Positions 8,394 through 16,919 of a stretch of 64,000 nucleotides of DNA are shown here, in pieces (positions within the stretch are counted from its first letter, which is position 1; every line of letters begins with the position of its first letter). This stretch comes from Pseudomonas putida (lineage in GTDB: Bacteria; Pseudomonadota; Gammaproteobacteria; Pseudomonadales; Pseudomonadaceae). Both the position numbers and the translations under genes were made by a program. The stretch lies in assembly GCF_028682635.1 (NCBI RefSeq), contig NZ_JANHLK010000024.1, positions 1 to 64,000 on the forward strand, written 5' to 3'. The notes under the pieces are model-generated. The model was not told where the DNA came from, did no database searches, and worked only from the letters and a program-made list of their open reading frames with translations.

Positions 8394-9974
8394 ATGGAGA
8401 TCAACCTCAGCGACTTCCACTTCCTGCGCCCACTCTGGCTGTTGCTGCTGCCTTTTGCCGCGTTGTTGCCACTGCTCTGGCGCCGCAGCCGCGACTTGCA
8501 GCGGCGTTTGCGCGGCAACATCGCCGAACACCTGCTGCCGCACTTGCTGATTACCCCGCAGGATCAGCAATGGCTGCGTCCGGTGCACCTGGTCTGCGCA
8601 CTGTTGATGATCGGTGCGGTTGCCGCCGCCGGGCCGACCTGGGAACAGGATCGCCCGGACTTCCTGGAGAACCGGGCGCCATTGATCATCGCCGTTGACT
8701 TGTCGCCGTCCATGGATGCCAACGACGTACCACCGACCCGTCTGGAAGCCGCGAAACACAAGCTGCATGACCTGATCCAGCGTCGCGCCGGTGCGCGCAA
8801 TGCTTTGATCGCCTATGCGGGCAGCGCCCATCTGGTGTTGCCGCCGACGGACGATCCGGCCCTGCTCGACACCTTCATCCAGGCGCTGGGCACCGAACTG
8901 ATCGGCAAACCGGGGAAAAACGTCGGCGCGGTGATCGAGCAGGCCAAGCGTCTGCTGGTAGCGGAAAAAACTCCAGGCACCTTGTTGCTGATCACCGACG
9001 GCGCCGACACCTCGGCGCTGGCCGGCCTGGACAAACAACTGGCAGACAGCGCGCTGCAAGTGCTGATCCTCGCGGTCGGCAGCCAAGACGGCGGAATCAT
9101 CCGCGATGCCAACGGCCAGCCGCGCACCGACAGCAATGGTCGCCCGGCGCTGGGCAGTTTCGATCAGGCCGCCCTCAAGCAACTGGCGTCAGCCCTGGAT
9201 GCGCCCCTGGGCAGTCTGACACTCAATGACGACGACCTGGATTGGATTGATCTTCACGCCCAGCAACATTTCCAGAGTGCCAGCGATGAACAGCGCGAGC
9301 TGCACTGGAAGGATGCCGGTTACTGGTTGTGCTGGCCGCTGTTGTTGCTGGCGTTTTTCAGTGTGCGCAAGGGCTGGAGTGTGAATTGGATGGCCGGTCT
9401 TTTATTGGCCATCGGTATCGGCTATCAACCGGCACCGGCACAAGCCAATGCGTTGACCGATGCATTTTTCACCCCGGACCAGCAAGGTCGCTGGGCCTTC
9501 GAGCACGAACACTTCCCCCAGGCCGCCGCGCATTTCGTCGACCCGTACTGGAAAGGCATCGCCGCCTACAACGCCGCCGATTTCGACCTGGCCCTGGCCA
9601 GTTTCGCGCGCCTGGAAACGCCCCAGGCGTATTTCTACCTGGGCAACATCTACGTGCGCCGCTTCAAGTTCGACCAGGCCATCGCGGCCTACAACCAGGC
9701 GCTGAAGTTGCAGCCGCAGTTCCCCGAAGCCACGGCCAACCTGGCCCTGGCCATCGCCCTGCAGAAAGACACCGAAGACGCCGAGAAAAACGCCCCTGAG
9801 GTCAAACCCGACGAAATCAAGATGGACAAGGCACCGGGCAAGGGCCAGAGCAAACAGGTGCAAACCGAACAGGCGGCGTCGGATGCCCAGTGGTTGCAGA
9901 ACCTGACGACATCGCCGGCGAAGTTCCTGAAGCAGAAGTTCAGTTTGCAGGATCAGGTGGGAGGCAGGCCATGA
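8394..9974 (+). CDS. BatB/BatC-like VWA-TPR membrane protein (cluster 1)
   Basis: 526 residues, starting 1 base after the batA-like stop. Helices near residues 12-28 and 62-80 are followed by a VWA domain (about 95-270) with MIDAS residues DLSPSM and ITDGADTS. Further helices lie at about 310-325 and 330-348. A TPR region follows (about 395-470: AYFYLGNIYVRRFKFDQAIAAYNQALKLQPQFPEATANLALAIAL), then a charged Lys/Glu/Gln-rich tail. It therefore combines the roles of BatB (VWA) and BatC (TPR) in one chain, as does its paralogue 41683-43416. The TPR part would lie on the periplasmic side. The stop overlaps the next start (ATGA 9971-9974). Confidence 0.88.
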   Translation: MEINLSDFHFLRPLWLLLLPFAALLPLLWRRSRDLQRRLRGNIAEHLLPHLLITPQDQQWLRPVHLVCALLMIGAVAAAGPTWEQDRPDFLENRAPLIIAVDLSPSMDANDVPPTRLEAAKHKLHDLIQRRAGARNALIAYAGSAHLVLPPTDDPALLDTFIQALGTELIGKPGKNVGAVIEQAKRLLVAEKTPGTLLLITDGADTSALAGLDKQLADSALQVLILAVGSQDGGIIRDANGQPRTDSNGRPALGSFDQAALKQLASALDAPLGSLTLNDDDLDWIDLHAQQHFQSASDEQRELHWKDAGYWLCWPLLLLAFFSVRKGWSVNWMAGLLLAIGIGYQPAPAQANALTDAFFTPDQQGRWAFEHEHFPQAAAHFVDPYWKGIAAYNAADFDLALASFARLETPQAYFYLGNIYVRRFKFDQAIAAYNQALKLQPQFPEATANLALAIALQKDTEDAEKNAPEVKPDEIKMDKAPGKGQSKQVQTEQAASDAQWLQNLTTSPAKFLKQKFSLQDQVGGRP

Positions 9975-11353
9975 TCAGTCTGAGAGACCGTGTCGCCCCG
10001 CCCAACTGTAGGAGCTGGCTTGCCAGCGATGGCGCCCGTCCAGTCATCACAAAACTCAGCGCCCTGCTCCTTTGCCTGATCAGCACCACCACCCTCGCCG
10101 CCGAACCCGACCTGCGCGTCCAGGCCACCCTGCAACCCGCCGACACCGCCATGGTCGGCAGCCTCGTCGAATTGCGCCTGGACGTACTCACCGACACCTG
10201 GTTCACCAGCGCCCCCACCCTGCCCGACCTGAAACTGCCCGGTGCACTGGTGATGCCGTCCGATGGCCACGCCGAGCACCTGAACCAGACGTTCGACGGC
10301 AAATCCTTCAACGGCATGCGCTACACCTACCTGATCACGCCAAACCTGGCCCAGGCCTTCGACATCCCACCGCTGACAGTGCGGGTCACCCCGGGCCAAG
10401 CCACCAGCGAGCTCAGCGCGCAAAGCCAACCACTGCACTTCACCGCGACGCGACCGCCAGGTTTCCAGCCCGGCGAGCCGGTGCTGGTTGCGCAAGGGCT
10501 GCAGTTCAGCCAGAAGATCGTTGATTCGTCCTCGCCGCCCAAAGTTGGCGACAGCCTCACCCGAGAGCTTACGCTTCAGGCTGACGGTGCCCTGGCCATG
10601 TCGCTGCCGACACCTTCACTGGGCGATGTCAGCGGTCTGAGCCGATACCCGAAAACCCCGCAAATCAGCAATCTGGACGACGGGCGCGGCAACTTCACCG
10701 GCGGCCAGCGCATCGACAGCGTGACCTACCGCATCGACAAACAAGGCCAATACAACCTGCCGGCCATCGAGCTGAAATGGTTTGACGCCAGCAGCCAGCA
10801 GACCCGCATCGCCCAGGTCCCGGCCGTAAGCATCGACGCCGCCGCCAACAGCGCTTACAAGCCCGTGTTCTCGATTACCGAAGACCTGAAAAAACTCGGT
10901 CAGGGCAATCGCCTGCACCTCTCGGGTGTTGCCCTGAGCCTGCTGGCGTTGCTGTCGGGCGTGATTTTGCTCGCCTGGTTTGCCCGCCCGTATGTGCACC
11001 GCGCGCACCTCGCCTGGCAGGCCCGCCGCCGTGCCCGCCACGCGGCGTGGCTGCAATCGCCCGACTACGCCTGGCGCCAGATCCCGGCGCAACTGGATGG
11101 CCAACCGCCACAACTGGGCGCCCTGTACCTGTGGACCCGCCGCAGCCGCAACGGCCTGAAGCTGACCGGCTTCGGCCCGCGCCTGCAAGCCTTCCTGCGT
11201 GCGTGCTACGGCCGCCAGCCGACCAAGGATCAGGCGCTGCACCAACTCAAGGAATCCTTGACTACGCTGCATAGTCTGGACGAACACAAGCAGGAATCAC
11301 TCGCTACCGCACTGCGACCACTCAACCCCGTTCACGAGAAGGATGTCCCATGA
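9971..11353 (+). CDS. batD: BatD-like protein with REP-encoded N-terminus (cluster 1)
   Basis: 460 residues. The N-terminus MISLRDRVAPPNCRSWLASDGARPVITKLSALLLCLISTTTLAAEP includes NCRSWLASDGA, encoded by a single REP at 10006-10034. After the REP there is no ATG, GTG or TTG before the hydrophobic signal core, so the REP must be translated if the protein is exported. The body has repeated beta-sandwich segments, including GDSLTRELTLQADG, which matches GDSLTRSLTVKAEG in the paralogue 43413-45065. One membrane helix (about residues 320-340) and a basic cytoplasmic tail follow. BatD proteins are large periplasmic partners of VWA/MoxR systems. The stop overlaps the HAD gene start. Confidence 0.83.
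   Translation: MISLRDRVAPPNCRSWLASDGARPVITKLSALLLCLISTTTLAAEPDLRVQATLQPADTAMVGSLVELRLDVLTDTWFTSAPTLPDLKLPGALVMPSDGHAEHLNQTFDGKSFNGMRYTYLITPNLAQAFDIPPLTVRVTPGQATSELSAQSQPLHFTATRPPGFQPGEPVLVAQGLQFSQKIVDSSSPPKVGDSLTRELTLQADGALAMSLPTPSLGDVSGLSRYPKTPQISNLDDGRGNFTGGQRIDSVTYRIDKQGQYNLPAIELKWFDASSQQTRIAQVPAVSIDAAANSAYKPVFSITEDLKKLGQGNRLHLSGVALSLLALLSGVILLAWFARPYVHRAHLAWQARRRARHAAWLQSPDYAWRQIPAQLDGQPPQLGALYLWTRRSRNGLKLTGFGPRLQAFLRACYGRQPTKDQALHQLKESLTTLHSLDEHKQESLATALRPLNPVHEKDVP
10006..10034 (+). repeat. single REP at the start of the batD-like gene
   Basis: TGTAGGAGCTGGCTTGCCAG at 10007-10026 followed by CGATGGCG, the same class as the pair at 7122-7211. It has no inverted partner nearby and lies between the start codon and the signal-peptide core. 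Confidence 0.9.
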
Positions 11354-12378
11354 TGAGCTCCGTATCGCTGCGCCAACTGCACGGTTTCCGGTTTCTATTG
11401 ACCCTTGCCCTGAGCCTGCCATTGCTGGTGCAGGCCGCTGAGCCGTTGCCTTCCTGGAATGATGGTCCGTCAAAAAAGAACATCATCGAATTCGTGCAAG
11501 CGGTGACCGATCAGGGCAGCAAGGACTTCGTCAAACCCGAGGACCGTATCGCCGTGTTCGATAACGACGGCACCCTGTGGAGCGAGCAGCCGATGTACTT
11601 CGAGTTTCTGTTCGCCCTGGAAGAGGTCAAGCGCACCGCAGCGCAGCACCCGGAGTGGAAAACCACCCAGCCGTTCCAGGCCGTGCTGGAAAACGATCAC
11701 AAGGCCCTCGCCGCCAGCGGCCTCGACGGCATGATGAAAATCTTCGGTGCGACCCACACCGGCATGACCACCGAAGCCTTCGACGACTACGCCAAGACCT
11801 GGCTGACCCAGGCCCGCCATCCGAAAACCGGCAAGCCCTACACCGAGATGATCTTCCAGCCGATGCTGGAAATGCTCGACTACCTGCGCAGCCAGAACTT
11901 CAAGACCTACATCGTTTCCGGGGGCGACACCGGCTTCATGCGCGCCTTCGCCGAGAAGGTCTACGGCATCCCGCCCGAGCAGGTGATCGGCACCACATTC
12001 GTCACCACGTTTGAGTACAAGGATGGCCAGGCGTCGATCCTGCGCACCCCGAAACTGGCGCACAACGATGACGGGCCGGGCAAACCGGTGAGCATCGACG
12101 CCGTGATCGGCCGTCGACCGATTCTCGCCTTCGGCAACTCCGACGGCGACCTGCAGATGCTGCAGTGGACCGCGGCCGGGTCGGGCAAACGATTCATGGG
12201 GCTGGTGCACCACACCGACGCCAAACGCGAATGGGCTTATGACCGCCAATCGCAGATCGGTCGGCTGGACAAGGCGCTGGACGAAGCAAACAAACGTGGC
12301 TGGACCGTCGTCGACATGGCCGCCGAATGGCGCCGGATCTATCCGTTCGATGCCGCCACAACCGGGCAAGTGCAATAA
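11350..12378 (+). CDS. periplasmic HAD-family phosphatase
   Basis: 342 residues with signal peptide (residues 1-29, ending LVQAA). HAD motif I is VFDNDGTLW (about residues 74-82), motif II TYIVSGGDTGF (about 193), and motif III/IV ILAFGNSDGDLQML (about 257-270). This matches the exported acid-phosphatase-like HAD group that keeps both motif I aspartates. It should hydrolyse a phosphate ester in the periplasm; the substrate is unknown. It overlaps batD by four bases (two in-frame ATGs at 11350 and 11353), so it belongs to the MoxR-Bat operon, and the sulfatase gene follows 75 bases later. Its presence with a sulfatase suggests a hydrolytic envelope task. Confidence 0.87.
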   Translation: MMSSVSLRQLHGFRFLLTLALSLPLLVQAAEPLPSWNDGPSKKNIIEFVQAVTDQGSKDFVKPEDRIAVFDNDGTLWSEQPMYFEFLFALEEVKRTAAQHPEWKTTQPFQAVLENDHKALAASGLDGMMKIFGATHTGMTTEAFDDYAKTWLTQARHPKTGKPYTEMIFQPMLEMLDYLRSQNFKTYIVSGGDTGFMRAFAEKVYGIPPEQVIGTTFVTTFEYKDGQASILRTPKLAHNDDGPGKPVSIDAVIGRRPILAFGNSDGDLQMLQWTAAGSGKRFMGLVHHTDAKREWAYDRQSQIGRLDKALDEANKRGWTVVDMAAEWRRIYPFDAATTGQVQ

Positions 12379-12453
12379 GAAAGCGTAACGCAGGACTGCA
12401 ATAAACGTTTGTCGTATTCAAGCGACGCCAATGAGCAAAAAGGAGCAAGTCTT

Positions 12454-14034
12454 ATGACTCGCATACGCAAGTGGCTACCCAAACTCGCCCTGGTCGCGAC
12501 GTCGGTGATGGCAATCTCGGCAACGGCCGGGGCTGCCGATAAACCCAACATTTTGGTGATTTTTGGCGACGACATCGGCCAGACCAACATCAGTGCCTAT
12601 TCCATGGGCGTGGTCGGCTACAAGACGCCGAACATCGACCGCATCGCCAAGGAAGGCATGATGTTCACTGACTATTACGCGGAGAACAGTTGCACGGCAG
12701 GACGTTCGTCATTCATTACCGGGCAGACGCCTCTGCGTACCGGCTTATCCAAAGTCGGCGTACCGGGTGCACCGGTCGGCCTGCAAAAGCGTGACATCAC
12801 CATTGCCCAGGCGCTGAAATCCCAGGGCTATGCGACCGGTCAGTTCGGCAAGAACCACTTGGGCGACAAGGATGAATACCTGCCGACCAACCACGGTTTC
12901 GACGAGTTCTTCGGCAACCTCTACCACCTCAACGCCGAAGAAGAACCCGAGCGTCCGTACTGGCCCAAGGACGACCCCGAGTTCGTCAAGGCCGTGTCAC
13001 CCCGGGGCGTGATCCACAGCTTCGCCGACGGCAAGATCGAAGACACCGGTGCGCTGACCACCAAGCGCATGGAAACCATCGACGACGAAACCACGGCGGC
13101 GGCGCAAGCGTTCATCGAGAAACAGGCCAAGGCCGACAAGCCGTTCTTCGTCTGGATGAACACCACCCGCATGCACTTGTTCACCCACGTACGCGAGTCG
13201 ATGAAAGGCCAGAGCGGCATGCCCGGCAACGACTATGCGGACGGCATGCTCGAACATGACGGCGACGTCGGCAAGCTGCTGAAAACCCTCGATGACCTGA
13301 AAATCACCGACAACACCATCGTCGTCTACACCACTGACAACGGCCCGAACCAGTTCTCCTGGCCGGACGCCGCGACCACGCCGTTCCGCAACGAGAAGAA
13401 CTCCAACTGGGAAGGCGCCTACCGGGTTCCAGCCATGATTCGCTGGCCAGGCAAAATCAAACCGGGTGAAGTGTCCAACGAGATGTTCTCGGGCCTGGAC
13501 TGGTTCCCGACCTTGCTGGCTGCCGTGGGTGAGCCTGACGTAAAAAACAAGCTGCTCAAAGGCTGGGCACCGACTTCGGGCGGTAACAACTTCAAGGTGC
13601 ACCTGGACGGTTACAACCAGCTGCCTTACCTGACCGGCCAACAGCCTAAAAGCGAGCGCAAGGAGTTCTACTACTTCAACGACGACGGCGTGCTGGTGTC
13701 GATGCGCTTCGATAACTGGAAGGCGGTATTCTGCGAGCAGCGCGCACCTGGCGGCTTCAAAGTCTGGAGCGAACCGTTCGTATGCCTGCGCGTACCGAAA
13801 ATCTTCAACCTGCGGATGGACCCGTACGAAAGGGCCGACATCGTTTCCGACCAATACTACGATTGGACCACCAAGAACGTTTACCTGACTGAAATGGCAG
13901 TCATGAAGTCGGCTGCGTTCCTGCAAACGTTCATCGATTACCCACCAAGCCAGAAACCGGCCAGCTTCAGCGTTGACCAGATCCGTGCTGCGGTAGATGC
14001 GAAAATTGCTGAAAAAATGAAAGCTGCACAGTAA
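12454..14034 (+). CDS. periplasmic arylsulfatase-type sulfatase
   Basis: 526 residues from ATG 12454, preceded by AGGAG at 12441-12445. The signal peptide ends ATAGAADK. The sulfatase N-terminal metal site reads NILVIFGDDIGQ, and the modification motif is CTAGRSSFITG (about residue 82), i.e. C-x-A-x-R with Cys to be converted to formylglycine. KNHLG, HLFTH and TTDNGPN are the other metal/active-site segments. It should hydrolyse sulfate esters in the periplasm. No formylglycine-generating enzyme or anaerobic maturase is encoded in this window. It is the last gene of the 892-14034 run and is followed by a good hairpin. Confidence 0.9.
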   Translation: MTRIRKWLPKLALVATSVMAISATAGAADKPNILVIFGDDIGQTNISAYSMGVVGYKTPNIDRIAKEGMMFTDYYAENSCTAGRSSFITGQTPLRTGLSKVGVPGAPVGLQKRDITIAQALKSQGYATGQFGKNHLGDKDEYLPTNHGFDEFFGNLYHLNAEEEPERPYWPKDDPEFVKAVSPRGVIHSFADGKIEDTGALTTKRMETIDDETTAAAQAFIEKQAKADKPFFVWMNTTRMHLFTHVRESMKGQSGMPGNDYADGMLEHDGDVGKLLKTLDDLKITDNTIVVYTTDNGPNQFSWPDAATTPFRNEKNSNWEGAYRVPAMIRWPGKIKPGEVSNEMFSGLDWFPTLLAAVGEPDVKNKLLKGWAPTSGGNNFKVHLDGYNQLPYLTGQQPKSERKEFYYFNDDGVLVSMRFDNWKAVFCEQRAPGGFKVWSEPFVCLRVPKIFNLRMDPYERADIVSDQYYDWTTKNVYLTEMAVMKSAAFLQTFIDYPPSQKPASFSVDQIRAAVDAKIAEKMKAAQ

Positions 14035-14047
14035 GACCGCTTGACCG

Positions 14048-14080
14048 CCGCTCGCCTTCACCGGCGAGCGGACTTATTTT
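14048..14080 (+). terminator. terminator after the sulfatase gene
   Basis: Perfect 9-bp stem CCGCTCGCC (14048-14056) and GGCGAGCGG (14063-14071) with a six-base loop, followed by ACTTATTTT. It lies 13 bases past the stop codon and marks the end of the long operon. Confidence 0.8.
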
Positions 14081-14098
14081 CGACTTGGGACCGCATCG

Positions 14099-14172
14099 GC
14101 CCCTTCGCGAGCAAGCCCGCTCCCACAGGGGGCCGCGTTCCAAATGTGGGAGCGGGCTTGCTCGCGAAAGGG
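14099..14172. repeat. REP pair, GTGGGAGC class
   Basis: CCTTCGCGAGCAAGCCCGCT at 14102-14121 and the inverted AGCGGGCTTGCTCGCGAAAG at 14151-14170 enclose a short centre. It lies between the terminator and the next gene. Confidence 0.92.
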
Positions 14173-14218
14173 ACGGCACAGTCACAGGTGTTCTTGAACC
14201 GGAACAAGGCAATCCGCA

Positions 14219-16732
14219 ATGTCCTCACGTGTCGCCAGCAAGTCGTCGGCCATACCCGCCCCCCACGTCGCCTCCCCGGCGCTGTTGATCCCCGCCCTGC
14301 TGCTGTTCGTCTCCGGCGCCGCGGCGCTGGTGTACCAGGTGCTGTGGATCAAGCAGCTGTCGCTGGTGGTGGGCGTCGAGGTGTACGCCATCACCACCGG
14401 AATCAGCGCATTTTTCGCTGGCTTGGCCCTGGGTGGATTGCTGTTCGGCCGCTGGGCGGACCGCCTGCAGCAACCGGTGCTGCTGTACGCCGGGCTGGAA
14501 GTGCTGGTGGCGGTGCTGGGTGTCGGCGCGACCTTCGCCATGAGCGTCGCGGCCAGCCCTTTCGCCTGGCTGGAACAACACATCGGCCTGCTGGCCTGGG
14601 TGCTGCCGTTTGTGCTGGTGGGCGTTCCGGCGCTGCTGATGGGCGGTACGTTGCCGGTACTGGTTCGCTCCCTGGCCAGCGACCCGCAGCAGTTGGGCAA
14701 GGCCGGCGGCCACCTGTACGCGGCCAACACCGCCGGCGCCATCGCCGGCACGCTGCTCGCTGCGTTCGTGCTGATCGCCACCCTCGGCGTGCGCGGCAGT
14801 GCCCTGGCCGCCGCGATACTCAACCTGCTGGCGGCCGCGGGCGCCCTGTGGTTCCAGCGCCATCGTTCGCCCGCCGTTGAGGCACCGGTCAAGCACCACG
14901 CCAACAAGGCGCCGGATCGCCTGGCCCTGTGGCTGTACTCGATTGCCGGTGGGGTGGCCCTGGGTTACGAAGTGGTCTGGTCGCAATCCATCGTGCAGTT
15001 CATGAGTACCCGCACCTACGCGTTTGCCGTGGTGTTGGCGACCTACCTCACCGGGCTGTTCCTCGGCAGCGCCCTGCTCGCCCGCCGGGTCGATCGCCTG
15101 CGCGATCCCTGGGGGGTGTTCGGCCTGCTGATCGCCGGTGCCGGCTTGATCGCCTTGCTGGAAATTGCCCTGCTGGGGCGCTGGCTGGTGCTCGCGCAAA
15201 GCGTGGCCGAAGCCTGGGTGTTGTCATGGGGTGCCAGTGAATTGCTGGGCATGAGCGTACGCTTTGCGGTGGCCGCATTGAGCATCGTGTTCGTGCCGAC
15301 CGTGCTGCTCGGCGCGGCGTTTCCCGTGGCCCTGCGCCTCAGCGTCGGGCGCGAGCATGTCGGGCGAAATGTCGGTGAGGTGGTAGCGTTCAATACCCTG
15401 GGCGGCATCGTCGGGGTGATGCTCTGCGGTTTTGTGCTGATCCCGCTGCTAGGGCTGGTACGAACCTTGGGATTGCTGGCGATCATCGCCGCCGGAATCG
15501 GCTACTTCGCGGTGCGCAAGGGTCATGGCGTGAAGAAAGGCCGGCGCCAGGGTGTGATCGCGGTCGGCCTGGTCTCGCTGGCGCTGGCGCTGCTGACTCC
15601 GGTGGACAAACTGGCCAGCCTGCTGCCCGGCGCGCGCAACGGTACCCTGGCGTTCTACGAGGAAGGACGCGGCGGCACCGTGGCCGTGGTCACCCAGGGC
15701 AAGGGCCAGCGGGCGTTCCAGCGCCTGTATATCCAGGGCGTGTCCAATACCGGCGATGCCATGCCTTCGCTGCGCTACATGCGGATTCAGGCGCTGTTGC
15801 CGCTGTTGATCCACAACGGCGAACCGCGTTCGGCGCTGGTGATCGGTTTCGGTACGGGCATCACGGCGGGTGCCCTCACCCGCTATCCGGGCCTGGAACA
15901 CCGGGTGGTCGCCGAGCTGCTGCCTTCGGTGGTCAAGGCGGCGCCCTTGTTCAAGGGCAACTTCAATGCCGCCGCCGATCCGAGTATCGACGTGCGCCTG
16001 CGCGACGGTCGCCAGGAACTGCTGCGCAACCCGCAGCCCTACGACCTGATCACCCTGGAACCGCCACCGCCCTCCGCTGCCGGCGTGGTCAACCTGTATT
16101 CCCGGGATTTCTATCAACTGGCCGCCAGTCGCCTGCAGAAACAGGGCCTGGTCGCCCAGTGGCTGCCATTGCCCACGCAGAACATCGACGACGCGCGTTC
16201 GCTGGTACGCAGCTTTCTGGATGTCTTCCCCTACGCCACGCTGTGGACCAGCGAGTTCCACGAGATGCTGCTGGTGGGCTCGCTGGAACCGATCGAGCTG
16301 GATGCCGCGAAAATCAGCCAGCGCTTCCAACAGGAAAGCGTGCGCAGTACCTTGCAGGACGTCGGCATCGGCTCGGCCGCCGCGCTGCTCGCGACCTGGG
16401 TGACCGATCGCACCGGCCTTGAGCGCTTCGCCGCTGACGCCCCCGCGGTGACGGACGATCAGCCGCGCATCGAATACGCGCCGTGGGTGCGGGCCAAGGA
16501 AATCAGCCGGGTGCTGCCAGCCCTGCTGGACTTGCACGTTGCGCCGCCGCTGGTGAATGCCGATGCCGGGTTCAATGAGCGCATGAATGCTCATCGGCAA
16601 CGCCTGATGCAGTTTTATCGGGCAAGCCTGCATGCCTATGACGGCGATCGGGATGCCTGGGCCAGGGATGTGCGCGAGGTGATGCGCGGGGATGGCGGGA
16701 ATCCGTATTTCCGCTGGTTTGTCGGGGAATGA
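14219..16732 (+). CDS. membrane protein fused to a spermidine-synthase-like domain
   Basis: 837 residues. The first ~460 hold about 13-14 hydrophobic helices with an internal repeat typical of the fused MFS/spermidine synthase family (ALVYQVLWIKQLSLVVG near residue 35; ALGYEVVWSQSIVQFMS near 248). The soluble part (about 475-740) has a SAM-type nucleotide loop (LVIGFGTGITAG, about 540), then RLRDGRQELL and LITLEPPPPSAAGVVNLYSRDFY. In true spermidine synthases the equivalent catalytic loop carries an aspartate (DxTDP-like); here it reads LEPPPP, so aminopropyl transfer is doubtful. The start at 14219 has a weak ribosome binding site (GGAACAAGG). Role unknown; it may act on a membrane-associated substrate. 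Confidence 0.8.
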   Translation: MSSRVASKSSAIPAPHVASPALLIPALLLFVSGAAALVYQVLWIKQLSLVVGVEVYAITTGISAFFAGLALGGLLFGRWADRLQQPVLLYAGLEVLVAVLGVGATFAMSVAASPFAWLEQHIGLLAWVLPFVLVGVPALLMGGTLPVLVRSLASDPQQLGKAGGHLYAANTAGAIAGTLLAAFVLIATLGVRGSALAAAILNLLAAAGALWFQRHRSPAVEAPVKHHANKAPDRLALWLYSIAGGVALGYEVVWSQSIVQFMSTRTYAFAVVLATYLTGLFLGSALLARRVDRLRDPWGVFGLLIAGAGLIALLEIALLGRWLVLAQSVAEAWVLSWGASELLGMSVRFAVAALSIVFVPTVLLGAAFPVALRLSVGREHVGRNVGEVVAFNTLGGIVGVMLCGFVLIPLLGLVRTLGLLAIIAAGIGYFAVRKGHGVKKGRRQGVIAVGLVSLALALLTPVDKLASLLPGARNGTLAFYEEGRGGTVAVVTQGKGQRAFQRLYIQGVSNTGDAMPSLRYMRIQALLPLLIHNGEPRSALVIGFGTGITAGALTRYPGLEHRVVAELLPSVVKAAPLFKGNFNAAADPSIDVRLRDGRQELLRNPQPYDLITLEPPPPSAAGVVNLYSRDFYQLAASRLQKQGLVAQWLPLPTQNIDDARSLVRSFLDVFPYATLWTSEFHEMLLVGSLEPIELDAAKISQRFQQESVRSTLQDVGIGSAAALLATWVTDRTGLERFAADAPAVTDDQPRIEYAPWVRAKEISRVLPALLDLHVAPPLVNADAGFNERMNAHRQRLMQFYRASLHAYDGDRDAWARDVREVMRGDGGNPYFRWFVGE

Positions 16733-16740
16733 CAGATCGC

Positions 16741-16812
16741 TATCGCGAGCAAGCTCGCTCCCACATTGGAATGCGTTCCCCTGTGGGAGCGGGCTTGCTC
16801 GCGAAGGGGCCA
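16741..16812. repeat. REP pair, GTGGGAGC class
   Basis: CGCGAGCAAGCTCGCTCCCA (16744-16763) faces TGGGAGCGGGCTTGCTCGCG (16784-16803), eight bases after the previous stop. It separates the synthase-like gene from the cytochrome gene. Confidence 0.92.
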
Positions 16813-16919
16813 TCCGCTTCACCAAAACCATCATTTGACACACGCCGCCCTTCCGGCAAAGCTGCCTCGAGCCTCAACGCGCGCCTGACGGCAAACGCAC
16901 CTGGACTACGGAAGTCGTA

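Noticed and set aside
15449..16843. A 464-codon minus-strand frame opposite the synthase-like gene
   Set aside because: Antisense shadow that runs through a REP pair; low complexity and no domain.
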